From Microbacteriaceae bacterium PS02344 (GTDB lineage Bacteria; Actinomycetota; Actinomycetes; Actinomycetales; Microbacteriaceae): a stretch of 62,698 bases of DNA. The first letter of the stretch is position 1; each line of letters opens with the position of its first letter. The translations under genes were made by a program, and so were the position numbers. Location: contig JASCNZ010000013.1 in NCBI GenBank assembly GCA_029959905.1, positions 1 to 62,698 of the forward strand, given 5' to 3'. Shown here one piece after another: positions 16,630 to 24,196 of the stretch. Under the pieces are notes generated by a model, which made no database searches, was not told the DNA's origin, and saw only the letters and a program-made list of their open reading frames with translations.

Positions 16630-18042
16630 TCAGCGCTGGGCGCGGGCGATCCAGGCTTCGATCTCGTCGGCCGTGCGCGGGATGTCTGCCGAGAGGTTGA
16701 CCGGACCGTCTTCGGTCATGAGGATGTCGTCCTCGATGCGCACGCCGATCCCGCGCAGCTCTTCGGGCACCGTGAGGTCGTCGATCTGGAAGTACAGGCC
16801 CGGCTCGATCGTGAAGACCATGCCGGGTGCGAGGATGCCGTCGTAGTACATCTCGCGTCGGGCCTGCGCGCAGTCGTGCACGTCGATGCCGAGGTGGTGC
16901 GAGGTGCCGTGCACCATGTACCGCCGATGCTGTCCGCCCCGATCGGCGTCGAGCGCCTCGTCGGCCGACACCGGCAGCAGGCCCCACTCCGCCGTCCGGG
17001 CGGCGATCACCGACATCGCGGCGGCATGGATGTCGCGGAAGCGCACGCCGACCTTCGCGGCGGCGAAGGCGACGTCGGCGGCCTCGCGCACCGTCTCGTA
17101 GACCTTGCGCTGTACATCGGTGAACGTGCCGGACACCGGGATGGTGCGGGTGATGTCGGCCGTGTAGAGGCTGTCGGCCTCCACGCCCGCGTCGACCAGG
17201 ATGAGGTCACCCGGCAGCACGGCGCCGTCGTTGCGGGTCCAGTGCAGGTAGCAGGCGTGAGGGCCCGACGCCGCGATGGTGTCGTAGCCCTCGCCGTTGC
17301 CGTCCTCGCGGGCGCGGCGGTGGAACACGCCCTCCACGACGCGCTCGCCGCGGGAGTGCGCGATCGCCGCGGGCAGTTCGCGGAGGATGTCGTCGAAGCC
17401 CGCCGCGGTGATCGCCACCGCACGTCGCATCTCGGCGATCTCGTAGTCGTCCTTGATGAGGCGCAGCTCCGATACGAACCGGGTCAGCGCGTCGTCCTCG
17501 TCGAGCACGAGCTCGCCCTCGACCGGGGCGAAGTCCGCCAGGTGCGCGGTCTCGATCGCGAGATCGGCGGCGACCCCGGCGAGCGACGGGCGCGGGCCGA
17601 TCCAGAACTCGCCGACGGTGGCATCGGCATAGAACTCGGTGGTCGTGCGGTCGGCCCGCTCGCGGAAGTAGAGCGTGACGGCGTGGCCGTCGTCGGTCGG
17701 GTCGAACACGAGCACCGAATCGGGTTCGGTGTCGGAAGCCCACCCCGTGAGGTGCGCGAAGGCGGAGTGCGCGCGGAAGACGTAGTCCGTGTCGTTGCTG
17801 CGCTGCTTCAGCGACCCCGCCGGGAGGACGAGACGCTTGCCGGGGAACGCGGCGGAGAGGGCCGCGCGGCGACGCGCGGCGAACGGCGCCTGTGCGCGGG
17901 CGGCGGGAAGGGTCTCGGGGCGCTCCGCCCAGCCGGTCGAGATCGTGTCGAGGAATCCCTGGGGGAACGGCTGCTTGCGGTTCGTCGTGCTGTTCTCGGC
18001 CTGGGGTTCCGCGACCGTGTCGCGCTCTGCTGCGGTGCTCAT
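16630..18042 (-). CDS. pepP: Xaa-Pro aminopeptidase (aminopeptidase P)
   Basis: This 470-residue M24B metallopeptidase removes the N-terminal residue from Xaa-Pro peptides. It has an N-terminal aminopeptidase-P domain (about residues 50-200, with DTDYVFRAHSAFAHLTG) and a pita-bread catalytic domain. Metal ligands are visible: Asp in LVDAGVEADSLYTADITRT, His in HGTSHHLGIDVHD, Glu in FTIEPGLYF and Glu in GIGVRIEDDIL. The length agrees with the family. GAGACT (18054-18049, minus) ends 6 nt before the ATG, so a leaderless mRNA is likely. It lies downstream of the EEP-gene promoter region but has its own start signal. Confidence 0.95.
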   Translation of the reverse strand: MSTAAERDTVAEPQAENSTTNRKQPFPQGFLDTISTGWAERPETLPAARAQAPFAARRRAALSAAFPGKRLVLPAGSLKQRSNDTDYVFRAHSAFAHLTGWASDTEPDSVLVFDPTDDGHAVTLYFRERADRTTTEFYADATVGEFWIGPRPSLAGVAADLAIETAHLADFAPVEGELVLDEDDALTRFVSELRLIKDDYEIAEMRRAVAITAAGFDDILRELPAAIAHSRGERVVEGVFHRRAREDGNGEGYDTIAASGPHACYLHWTRNDGAVLPGDLILVDAGVEADSLYTADITRTIPVSGTFTDVQRKVYETVREAADVAFAAAKVGVRFRDIHAAAMSVIAARTAEWGLLPVSADEALDADRGGQHRRYMVHGTSHHLGIDVHDCAQARREMYYDGILAPGMVFTIEPGLYFQIDDLTVPEELRGIGVRIEDDILMTEDGPVNLSADIPRTADEIEAWIARAQR

Positions 18043-18080
18043 CCCCCCAGTCTCTCACCTGGGCGCGGCGCGGAGCGGTC

Positions 18081-19103
18081 TCAGCCGGTCGGCTCGAGCT
18101 GCACGATCAGCGCGCGGTGGTCGCTACCGCCGGCGTCGTCGAGCACGAGCGACCCCGAGGGCGTCCAGTTCTGCGAGGCCATCACATGGTCGATCGGCGC
18201 GCCGGCGAGGGCGGGGAACGAGCTGGGCCACGTGCCCTGCATCCCGTTGCCGGTGCGCGACGCGACGTCGCGGCAGTACCCCATGTCGCCGCCGCCGACT
18301 CCGAGACCGGCCATGTGGTCGATCGTCGCGTTGAAGTCGCCCGCCAGGATGAAGTCGCCCTCGGGGCACTGGTCGGCGATCCACGACAGATCGGCCTGCC
18401 ACTGCGCCATCTCCTCCTGCCGCGGGGCGACGGCGTGCACGGCGACGACCGTCGGACCGGTGCCGTCTACCGGCATGAGCACGACACTCGGCACCGAGCC
18501 GGTGTTGCTCGACCCGTCTTCGGACGACTGGATCACCGAGTACTCGCCGAGATCGGGGGATACCAGCACCGTCGTCTGCCACGACTGCGGGCCGTTGGGG
18601 ATGTCGGGGCGGAACTGCACGTGATGCACCCACATCGGATGCCCCTGCTCGCGCAACATGACGGCGATCCGCTCGCCGACGGCCTCGGTGGTCTCGGGCA
18701 GCGCCACGATGTCGGCGCCCTGGTCGAGGATCTGCTGGGCGATCTGGTCGGCCCCGACGGCCTCGCCCGCGGTGTTCCAGGTGAGCACGCGCACGCTGCC
18801 CTCGGTCTTCTCGGGCAGGTCGCCGCCGCCGAACCCGCGCAGGGCACCGATACCGGCCGTCGCCCCGGCGCCGAGCAGGGCCACGATGAGGATCGAGGCC
18901 GCGAAGCCCCGCAGCGGTCGGGCGAGGAGGAGCAGCAACGCCACGAGGGCGATCACCGCGAACCCGACGAGCACGACCCCGCGCACGGCCACCAGCTGTG
19001 CGAACGGATACGTCTGCTCCAGGCGGAAGAACTGCGGCCACACCACGACCGCCGTGGCGGCGGCGAACAGCACGGTGATCAGGATTCCGAGGAGGCGAAG
19101 CAT
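18081..19103 (-). CDS. Membrane-anchored endonuclease/exonuclease/phosphatase-family protein
   Basis: This 340-residue protein has three N-terminal membrane helices (about residues 3-22, 37-58, 65-85) followed by an EEP catalytic domain with VRVLTWNTAGE, IVALPETTEAVGE, LAGDFNATIDHMAG and the final GGSDHRALIVQL. The His of SDH and the Asp-Asn of GDFN are the catalytic residues of DNase I/sphingomyelinase-like phosphodiesterases. Orientation of the helices suggests an extracytoplasmic active site. The substrate is unknown. The ATG at 19103 is preferred over the GTG at 19109 because TACTCT (19116-19111, minus) ends 7 nt before it. Confidence 0.88.
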   Translation of the reverse strand: MLRLLGILITVLFAAATAVVVWPQFFRLEQTYPFAQLVAVRGVVLVGFAVIALVALLLLLARPLRGFAASILIVALLGAGATAGIGALRGFGGGDLPEKTEGSVRVLTWNTAGEAVGADQIAQQILDQGADIVALPETTEAVGERIAVMLREQGHPMWVHHVQFRPDIPNGPQSWQTTVLVSPDLGEYSVIQSSEDGSSNTGSVPSVVLMPVDGTGPTVVAVHAVAPRQEEMAQWQADLSWIADQCPEGDFILAGDFNATIDHMAGLGVGGGDMGYCRDVASRTGNGMQGTWPSSFPALAGAPIDHVMASQNWTPSGSLVLDDAGGSDHRALIVQLEPTG

Positions 19104-19168
19104 CCCCACCAGAGTAGAAGCGTCGTCCTGTGAAGTCCCTGCTGCGCTGCCGTCGGTACGCTCGGAGG

Positions 19169-20044
19169 ATGGCCTCTGACCTCTCTCGCCGATTCGCCGG
19201 TCCCGCCGACCTGCATCTGCACTCCAATCACTCCGACGGGACGGAGGCCCCGGCCGAGGTCGTGCGTCAGGCGCACGCCCACGGTCTGCGTACGATCGCC
19301 CTCACCGATCACGACCGCACCACGGGCTGGACGGAGGCGGGCGACGCGGCCGCGGCGCTCGGGATGACGTTCCTCCCCGGCATGGAGCTGTCGGCGAAGC
19401 ACGAGTGGCGCAGCGTGCACGTGCTCGGCTACCTGTTCGATCCCGACGACGCGGCACTCGGCGCCGAGACGGCCCGCATCCGGGGCGATCGGATCGGCCG
19501 CGCGGAACGCATCGTGCGCAGCATCGGCCGCGACTACGACCTCAGCTGGGACGACGTGCTGGCCCAGACCACGCTCGATGCGACCGTCGGGCGCCCGCAC
19601 ATCGCCGACGCGCTCGTAGCGCGGGGGATCGTCCGCGACCGCACTGAGGCCTTCGACGGCATCCTCCATCCGCGCGAGGGGTACTACGAGCCGCACTACG
19701 CGCCCGACCCCCTGACCGCGGTGCGGCTGATCACCGAGGCCGGGGGAGTGGCGGTGATCGCGCACCCCGTCACGGCCGGCCGCGACCGCATGATGCCGGT
19801 GTCCTTCCTCGAGCGGCTCATCGACGCGGGACTCGGCGGTTTCGAGATCGACCACCGCGAGAACACCGCGCAGGGCAAGCGCCTGCTGCGCGAGATCGCC
19901 GCGGCGCACGACCTGATCGTGACGGGCTCGAGCGACTACCACGGCACCGGCAAGCCGAATCGTCCCGGCGAGAACACCACCGACGAGGAGATGGTGCAGC
20001 GCCTGATCGACCGCGCCACCGGTACGGCCCCGCGCTTCCCCTGA
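19169..20044 (+). CDS. PHP-domain metal-dependent phosphoesterase (TrpH/RNase AM-like)
   Basis: This 291-residue protein belongs to the PHP family, shown by DLHLHSNHSDGTEAPAEVV, IALTDHDRTTGW, GMELSAKHE, VIAHPVTAGR and GSSDYHGTGKPN. These supply the trinuclear metal site expected for YciV/TrpH-type 5'-3' exoribonuclease or 3',5'-nucleoside bisphosphate phosphatase activity. ATG 19169 lies 6 nt after TACGCT (19157-19162). The GGAGG immediately before ATG has no spacing, so a leaderless start fits better than a ribosome-binding-site start. It is divergent from the EEP gene. Confidence 0.92.
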   Translation: MASDLSRRFAGPADLHLHSNHSDGTEAPAEVVRQAHAHGLRTIALTDHDRTTGWTEAGDAAAALGMTFLPGMELSAKHEWRSVHVLGYLFDPDDAALGAETARIRGDRIGRAERIVRSIGRDYDLSWDDVLAQTTLDATVGRPHIADALVARGIVRDRTEAFDGILHPREGYYEPHYAPDPLTAVRLITEAGGVAVIAHPVTAGRDRMMPVSFLERLIDAGLGGFEIDHRENTAQGKRLLREIAAAHDLIVTGSSDYHGTGKPNRPGENTTDEEMVQRLIDRATGTAPRFP

Positions 20045-20111
20045 CGGCGGCCCCCCGGCCTCCCGGGGCAGCTCCCGGCGCGCTCGCCGCAGACGCCGGT
20101 ATCCTCACCGG

Positions 20112-21026
20112 ATGCAGCGCGCCACTCCTCTCGAGCAACGACTCGACGGCATCGCCCACCGGTTGCTCCGCGACGCGCCCGCGAACGGCGCACGTGCCGT
20201 GCTCACCGAAATGGCGGTGTTCCTGTGCAAGCAGGCGTGGGCCTGCGTGTTCGGAGCCGCGCTGCTCGTGGCGATCGTCGCCGCGCGGCTGTGGTATCCC
20301 GATGGTGCCGTCGTGGCGCGCAACGACGTGCTCACGCTCACCGCCGTGCTCATCCAGGTCGCGATGCTCGTCTTCCGCCTGGAGTCGGGCCGCGAGCTGT
20401 GGGTCATCGTGCTCTTCCACATCACCGGCACGGTGATGGAGCTCTTCAAGACCGACGTGGGCTCGTGGGCGTACGCGGCGGACGGGGTGCTGCGACTGGG
20501 CGGGGTGCCCTTGTTCAGCGGCTTCATGTACGCCGCGGTCGGGTCGTACATGGTGCGCGTGCATCGCCTCTTCGATCTGGGATTCACCCGATACCCGCGG
20601 CGGTGGCTGACCGCCCTCGTCGCCGCGGCGATCTACCTCAACTTCTTCACGCACCACTTCTGGTGGGATGCGCGCTGGGTGCTGCTGCTGGCGGTGCTCG
20701 CACTCTGGGCGCCGACGATCATGCATGCGCGCGTGTGGCGCCGCACTCTCCGCATTCCGCTGATCCTCGCCTTCGCCGGGGTGGCCGTGTTCATCTGGTT
20801 CGCCGAGAACATCGGCACCCTCGCGGGAGCCTGGGCGTACCCGGATCAGCTCGACGGCTGGCAGGTCGTATCGCCAAGCAAGCTCGTGTCGTGGTTCCTG
20901 CTCATGATCATCTCGGTGGTGCTCGTCACCTGGGTGTATCCGCCCCGTACGCCGGGCGTGCAGGAGCGCGGGGAACGCGAGAGGGGCGGACGCCGCAGCA
21001 TCCGCCCCTCTCGGACGATGTCGTGA
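20112..21026 (+). CDS. DUF817 integral membrane protein
   Basis: This 304-residue protein has eight or so membrane helices. It carries the DUF817 hallmark FLCKQAWACVFGAALL near residue 40 and conserved polar-aromatic segments FLYxNFFTHHFWWDARW-like (YLNFFTHHFWWDARWVL) and WFAENIGTLAGAWAYPDQLDGW. Function is unknown. The ATG lies 6 nt after TATCCT (20100-20105), so it is probably leaderless. The final about 20 residues are Arg/Gly/Glu-rich and are encoded by a 13-bp terminator-like hairpin. The tail is therefore likely an accident of the 3' regulatory sequence rather than part of the fold. Confidence 0.88.
   Translation: MQRATPLEQRLDGIAHRLLRDAPANGARAVLTEMAVFLCKQAWACVFGAALLVAIVAARLWYPDGAVVARNDVLTLTAVLIQVAMLVFRLESGRELWVIVLFHITGTVMELFKTDVGSWAYAADGVLRLGGVPLFSGFMYAAVGSYMVRVHRLFDLGFTRYPRRWLTALVAAAIYLNFFTHHFWWDARWVLLLAVLALWAPTIMHARVWRRTLRIPLILAFAGVAVFIWFAENIGTLAGAWAYPDQLDGWQVVSPSKLVSWFLLMIISVVLVTWVYPPRTPGVQERGERERGGRRSIRPSRTMS
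20978..21013. terminator. 13-bp hairpin inside the 3' end of the DUF817 gene
   Basis: CGAGAGGGGCGGA (20978-20990) and TCCGCCCCTCTCG (21001-21013) pair perfectly around a 10-nt loop, within codons of the DUF817 C-terminus. No U-run follows. It lies just before a second hairpin at 21023-21048. Confidence 0.6.
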
Positions 21027-21048
21027 CCGGCGCTCAGGCGCCGGTCAC
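21023..21048. terminator. Hairpin spanning the ends of two convergent genes
   Basis: GTGACCGGCGC (21023-21033), loop TCAG, GCGCCGGTCAC (21038-21048) form a perfect 11-bp stem. The DUF817 stop (21024-21026) is in the left arm. The helicase stop (21034-21036) is in the loop. It can act on both strands. Confidence 0.65.
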
Positions 21049-22554
21049 CGGAGCGGAGCCCGCCCCGGAGCCGCCACGACGACGACGGCGGCGACGCGCC
21101 GGTGCCGGCTTGCCGTCGTGGTGCTCCTTGCCCGCGCCGTCGTGCGTGCCGGCGCCCTCGGCGGCGCGGTCGGTGGATGCCGCGGACCCGCTGTCGGCGG
21201 ACGAGGGGGAGGCGGCTCCGTCGGAGAAGGTCGATCCCACCGCGTCGGATCCGCCGCGACGGCGGCGGCGACGACGCGTACCGCCCTCACCGGCGCCCTC
21301 GGCCGCGGCGTCCGCGGCGCGCTCGGGACGCGGCCCGCGGGAGGTCTTCGTCGACTCGGTCTTCGGCGCCGACACGAGACGGCCCTTCGTGCCGGCCGGG
21401 ATGTCGAGGTCTTCGTACAGGTGCGGGCTGGACGAGTAGGTCTCGATCGGCTCGGGCTGGCCGAACTCGAGGGCGCGGTTGATGAGCGCCCACTTGTGCA
21501 GGTCCTCCCAGTCGACGAAGGTGACGGCGATACCCGTCTTGCCCGCGCGACCGGTGCGGCCGGCACGGTGCAGGTACGTCTTCTCCTCGTCGGGGATGGT
21601 GTGGTTGATCACGTGGGTCACGTCGTCGACGTCGATGCCGCGGGCAGCGACGTCGGTCGCGACGAGCACGTCCTTCTTGCCCGCCTTGAAGGCCGCCATC
21701 GAGCGCTCGCGCTGGTCCTGACCCATGTCGCCGTGCACGCCGCCCACGTTGAAGCCGCGGTCGCCGAGCTCGTCGACCAGACGCTGGGCCGCGCGCTTGG
21801 TGCGCGTGAAGATCACCGTCTTGCCGCGACCCTCGGCCTGCAGGATGCGCGCGATGACCTCGTCCTTGTCGAGCGAGTGGGCGCGGTAGACGAGGTGCTT
21901 GATGTTGGCCTGCGTGAGTCCCTCGTCGGGATCGTTCGCACGGATGTGGATGGGGTTGGTCATGAACCGGCGGGCGAGCGCGACGATCGGTCCCGGCATC
22001 GTCGCCGAGAACAGCTGCGTGTGCCGCACCGCGGGGACCTTCTGGAAGATCTTCTCGATGTCGGCGAGGAAGCCGAGGTCAAGCATCTTGTCGGCCTCGT
22101 CGAGCACGACCTCGGTCGCGTTCGACAGGTCGAGCAGTCGCTGACCCGCCAGGTCGATGAGGCGGCCGGGGGTGCCGACGACGATCTGCGCGCCGGCCTT
22201 GAGCTGGTCGATCTGGCCCTCGTACGCCTTGCCGCCGTAGATCGCGACGACGCTGGTCGAGCGGTTGCTCGTGAGCAGGTCCATGTCCTCGTAGACCTGG
22301 ACGGCGAGCTCGCGCGTCGGGACGACGATCAGGGCCTTCACACCCGGTTCCGGGTTCTGGCCGAGACGCTGCACGACGGGGATGCCGAAGCCGAAGGTCT
22401 TGCCCGTGCCGGTCTTGGCTTGGCCGATGATGTCCTGCCCCGGCAGGCCCAGGGGGATGGTCTGCTCCTGGATGGGGAAGGCGTCGACGATCCCCTTCGC
22501 TGCGAGGGCGTCGACGATGTCCTGATCGATCCCGAGATCGGAGAAAGTAGTCAC
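21034..22554 (-). CDS. DEAD-box ATP-dependent RNA helicase (RhlE/DeaD type)
   Basis: This 506-residue DEAD-box helicase shows Q-motif FPIQEQTIPLG, Walker A AKTGTGKT (about residue 45), DEAD in VVLDEADKMLDLG, SAT in LFSATMPG and motif VI HRAGRTGRAG. The C-terminal about 120 residues are Arg/Ser/Ala-rich (TRRRRRRRGGSD, APARRRRRRRGG). GTG 22554 gives the usual beginning MTTFSDLGIDQDIVDALAAKG. The open frame continues 24 codons upstream only through leader sequence. The leader is about 110 nt from TAGGCT (minus, 22678-22673) and contains two hairpins. In M. tuberculosis rhlE stands at the same place relative to DUF3107 and adnA. Confidence 0.94.
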   Translation of the reverse strand: MTTFSDLGIDQDIVDALAAKGIVDAFPIQEQTIPLGLPGQDIIGQAKTGTGKTFGFGIPVVQRLGQNPEPGVKALIVVPTRELAVQVYEDMDLLTSNRSTSVVAIYGGKAYEGQIDQLKAGAQIVVGTPGRLIDLAGQRLLDLSNATEVVLDEADKMLDLGFLADIEKIFQKVPAVRHTQLFSATMPGPIVALARRFMTNPIHIRANDPDEGLTQANIKHLVYRAHSLDKDEVIARILQAEGRGKTVIFTRTKRAAQRLVDELGDRGFNVGGVHGDMGQDQRERSMAAFKAGKKDVLVATDVAARGIDVDDVTHVINHTIPDEEKTYLHRAGRTGRAGKTGIAVTFVDWEDLHKWALINRALEFGQPEPIETYSSSPHLYEDLDIPAGTKGRLVSAPKTESTKTSRGPRPERAADAAAEGAGEGGTRRRRRRRGGSDAVGSTFSDGAASPSSADSGSAASTDRAAEGAGTHDGAGKEHHDGKPAPARRRRRRRGGSGAGSAPVTGA

Positions 22555-22574
22555 TGTATTCAGATTGCCTGTCC

Positions 22575-22678
22575 GGCGGTCGCGACCGACCGCCACGTAA
22601 ACGATCCACGCCGTCTCTTGTGCCACAGGCGCGGGCCCCGCTCCGACGGCGGGGACACGCCCAGCCTACCGGAGGGTG
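22575..22678 (-). promoter_or_regulatory. Promoter and structured leader of the second DEAD-box helicase gene
   Basis: TAGGCT on the minus strand (22678-22673) is a good -10. The about 110-nt leader contains stem CCCCGC/GCGGGG (22636-22641 with 22649-22654) and stem GGCGGTC/GACCGCC (22575-22581 with 22588-22594, 6-nt loop). The second stem ends 20 nt before the GTG. No clear Shine-Dalgarno is seen. The layout parallels the other helicase leader at 7160-7255. Confidence 0.5.
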
Positions 22679-22750
22679 CCCGCAAGCCCGGGGAGGGAGC
22701 CACACGGCGGGTAGGGTGATCGTGGCGGCCGACGCGGGAAGGAGACCCCG

Positions 22751-23467
22751 GTGGTGAAATGGTTCTGGCGGCGAGATGCTGCGCCTCGGCGCACGCTCGC
22801 CCTGCGCAGCCGCGGAGATCAGGGCGACGCGACGCGCGTGGATTTCGCCGAGCTCGCCCCCGAGCTGCCCCGGTTCCTCGGGCAGGCGGCGTATCTCCAG
22901 CTGGGGTACTTCGAGACGCTCACCCGCCTCATCCGCGCGACCCCCGCCCTCGCCGAGAAGGAGGCGCTCTCCCGCGCCGCGGGCGCGGCGCTCACGAAGC
23001 ACCGCGGCATCGTCGAGGTCATCGCCGCCCGTGGCGACGACCCCACGCAGCTCATGCTGCCGTTCCGTGAGAACCTCGACGCATTCCGCCGCAAGACGAT
23101 CGGCGCGCGGCCGCGCGAGACGCTGCTGGCCGTGTACATCACGGCGGGCATGCTCGACGACTTCTACCTGGCGCTCGCCTCGAGCTACGGCGAGACGGGA
23201 CAGCGGATCGCCGCGATCCTGCGCGAGGACGACGCGCGGCACGAGATCGTCGCGATCATCCAGGAGACGATCGAGAGCGACGAGGAGTGGCGCTCTCTGC
23301 TGTCGATGTGGGCGCGGAGACTCGTCGGAGACACCATCCTGGTCTGCCGATCGGCGCTGCGTCCGGACGCCCTGGTCGCGCCGGACGACGAGCGCATCGA
23401 GCCGGTGTACACCGAACTCATGGGCGCGCACGCGCGTCGGATGGACGCCATGGGGCTCGCCTCCTGA
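22751..23467 (+). CDS. Ferritin-like (MiaE-like) fold protein
   Basis: This 238-residue, mostly helical protein resembles the ferritin-like/tRNA-hydroxylase-like proteins that sit between rhlE and the DUF3107 gene in actinobacteria. Candidate carboxylate and His metal ligands occur in YFETLTRLI, KHRGIVEVI, LDDFYLALASSYGE and EDDARHEIVAIIQETIESDEEW, where the D/E-x-x-H pattern is ferritin-like. The substrate is unknown. GTG 22751 follows GGAAGGAGA, and TAGGGT (22711-22716) is the -10, divergent from the helicase promoter. An adjacent GTG at 22754 is an alternative start. Confidence 0.82.
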   Translation: MVKWFWRRDAAPRRTLALRSRGDQGDATRVDFAELAPELPRFLGQAAYLQLGYFETLTRLIRATPALAEKEALSRAAGAALTKHRGIVEVIAARGDDPTQLMLPFRENLDAFRRKTIGARPRETLLAVYITAGMLDDFYLALASSYGETGQRIAAILREDDARHEIVAIIQETIESDEEWRSLLSMWARRLVGDTILVCRSALRPDALVAPDDERIEPVYTELMGAHARRMDAMGLAS

Positions 23468-23490
23468 GAGGCGGTGCCCAGCGCGACGCG

Positions 23491-23507
23491 CCGACCGGAC
23501 CGGTCGG
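23491..23507. repeat. 17-bp palindrome between convergent genes
   Basis: CCGACCGG, A, CCGGTCGG form near-perfect dyad symmetry between the ferritin-like gene and the small membrane protein gene. Its position suits a bidirectional terminator, but the loop must be formed from stem bases and there is no U-run. Confidence 0.4.
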
Positions 23508-23509
23508 GC

Positions 23510-23797
23510 TCAGATGCCCAGCGCCGCCGTGCGCGCCGCGTCGGAACGTCGGCGGGCCGTGACGACGGCGAGCGTCGCGACGATCGAGACGAGGGCGCCG
23601 CCGAGGATGCTCGTGACCCACAGCCAGACGTTGCTCTCCGCCCACCCGGCCCACTGCAGCCCGGTGTAGGCGACGGCGGTGACGGCGACCGCCACCGCCG
23701 GGGCGAGCGCGGCACCGCGGAGCTCGCGCCCGGCGACGGTGAAGTGCACGACGATGCCGAGCACGCACGCGGCGATGAGCGCCAGGAGGATGTACAT
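23510..23797 (-). CDS. Small membrane protein, function unknown
   Basis: This 95-residue protein has three predicted membrane helices (about residues 2-20, 28-50, 58-80) and a basic C-terminus (TARRRSDAARTAALGI). I recognise no family. It starts 5 nt after the stop of the DUF3107 gene and is probably co-transcribed with it. It is convergent with the ferritin-like gene. Confidence 0.7.
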   Translation of the reverse strand: MYILLALIAACVLGIVVHFTVAGRELRGAALAPAVAVAVTAVAYTGLQWAGWAESNVWLWVTSILGGALVSIVATLAVVTARRRSDAARTAALGI

Positions 23798-23802
23798 CGC
23801 GG

Positions 23803-24027
23803 TCAGGCGACGAAGCCGACGCGGCGCGACTCCTCGGTGCCCAGCTCGATGTAGGCGAGGTTCGCGGTCGGGACGATGTAGGAGTTGCCCTTCACATCGG
23901 AGAAGCTCAGGTGAGCGGTGCTCTGATCGAGGGCGGCCGAGACCTGCGCGCGGATCTCGTCTGCGGCGGTGGCGGTCTCGAAGCTCAGCTCGCGGCCCGT
24001 GTTGATGATTCCGATGCGGATTTCCAC
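23803..24027 (-). CDS. DUF3107 protein
   Basis: This 74-residue protein matches actinobacterial DUF3107 (M. tuberculosis TB9.4/Rv3208A type) from VEIRIGIINTGRELSFET to the C-terminal AYIELGTEESRRVGFVA, a small alpha/beta protein. Function is unknown. GTG 24027 is set by AAGGAG 5-10 nt upstream (complement of 24033-24040). A minus-strand TATAGA (24084-24079) is the likely -10. An inverted repeat at 24090-24120 overlaps the expected -35 region. Confidence 0.92.
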   Translation of the reverse strand: MEIRIGIINTGRELSFETATAADEIRAQVSAALDQSTAHLSFSDVKGNSYIVPTANLAYIELGTEESRRVGFVA

Positions 24028-24089
24028 GCGTGCTCCTTGGAGTGTGGGGACGATCTCTCGTCCGAGGTCTCCGCCCACTCTATAACGGG

Positions 24090-24120
24090 CCGTCCGGGCC
24101 GGATCGGCCCCGCCGGACGG
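24090..24120. promoter_or_regulatory. Inverted repeat upstream of the DUF3107 promoter
   Basis: CCGTCCGG (24090-24097) and CCGGACGG (24113-24120) are a perfect 8-bp inverted repeat. An inner GGCC/GGCC pair lies inside it. It lies just upstream of the minus-strand TATAGA box, in the -35/operator zone, in the 169-bp gap shared with adnA. Confidence 0.4.
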
Positions 24121-24196
24121 TTTCGCCAGCAGCGCACACGGGGGCCGCGGCGGGCGTCGCGCCGGTCGTGTCGGTGGCGCCGGATAGCGTGGAGGC

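Noticed and set aside
22555..22626. 24-codon N-terminal extension of the second DEAD-box helicase
   Set aside because: It translates the hairpin-bearing leader. Family sequence starts at MTTFSDLG, and no ribosome binding site fits the upstream ATG.
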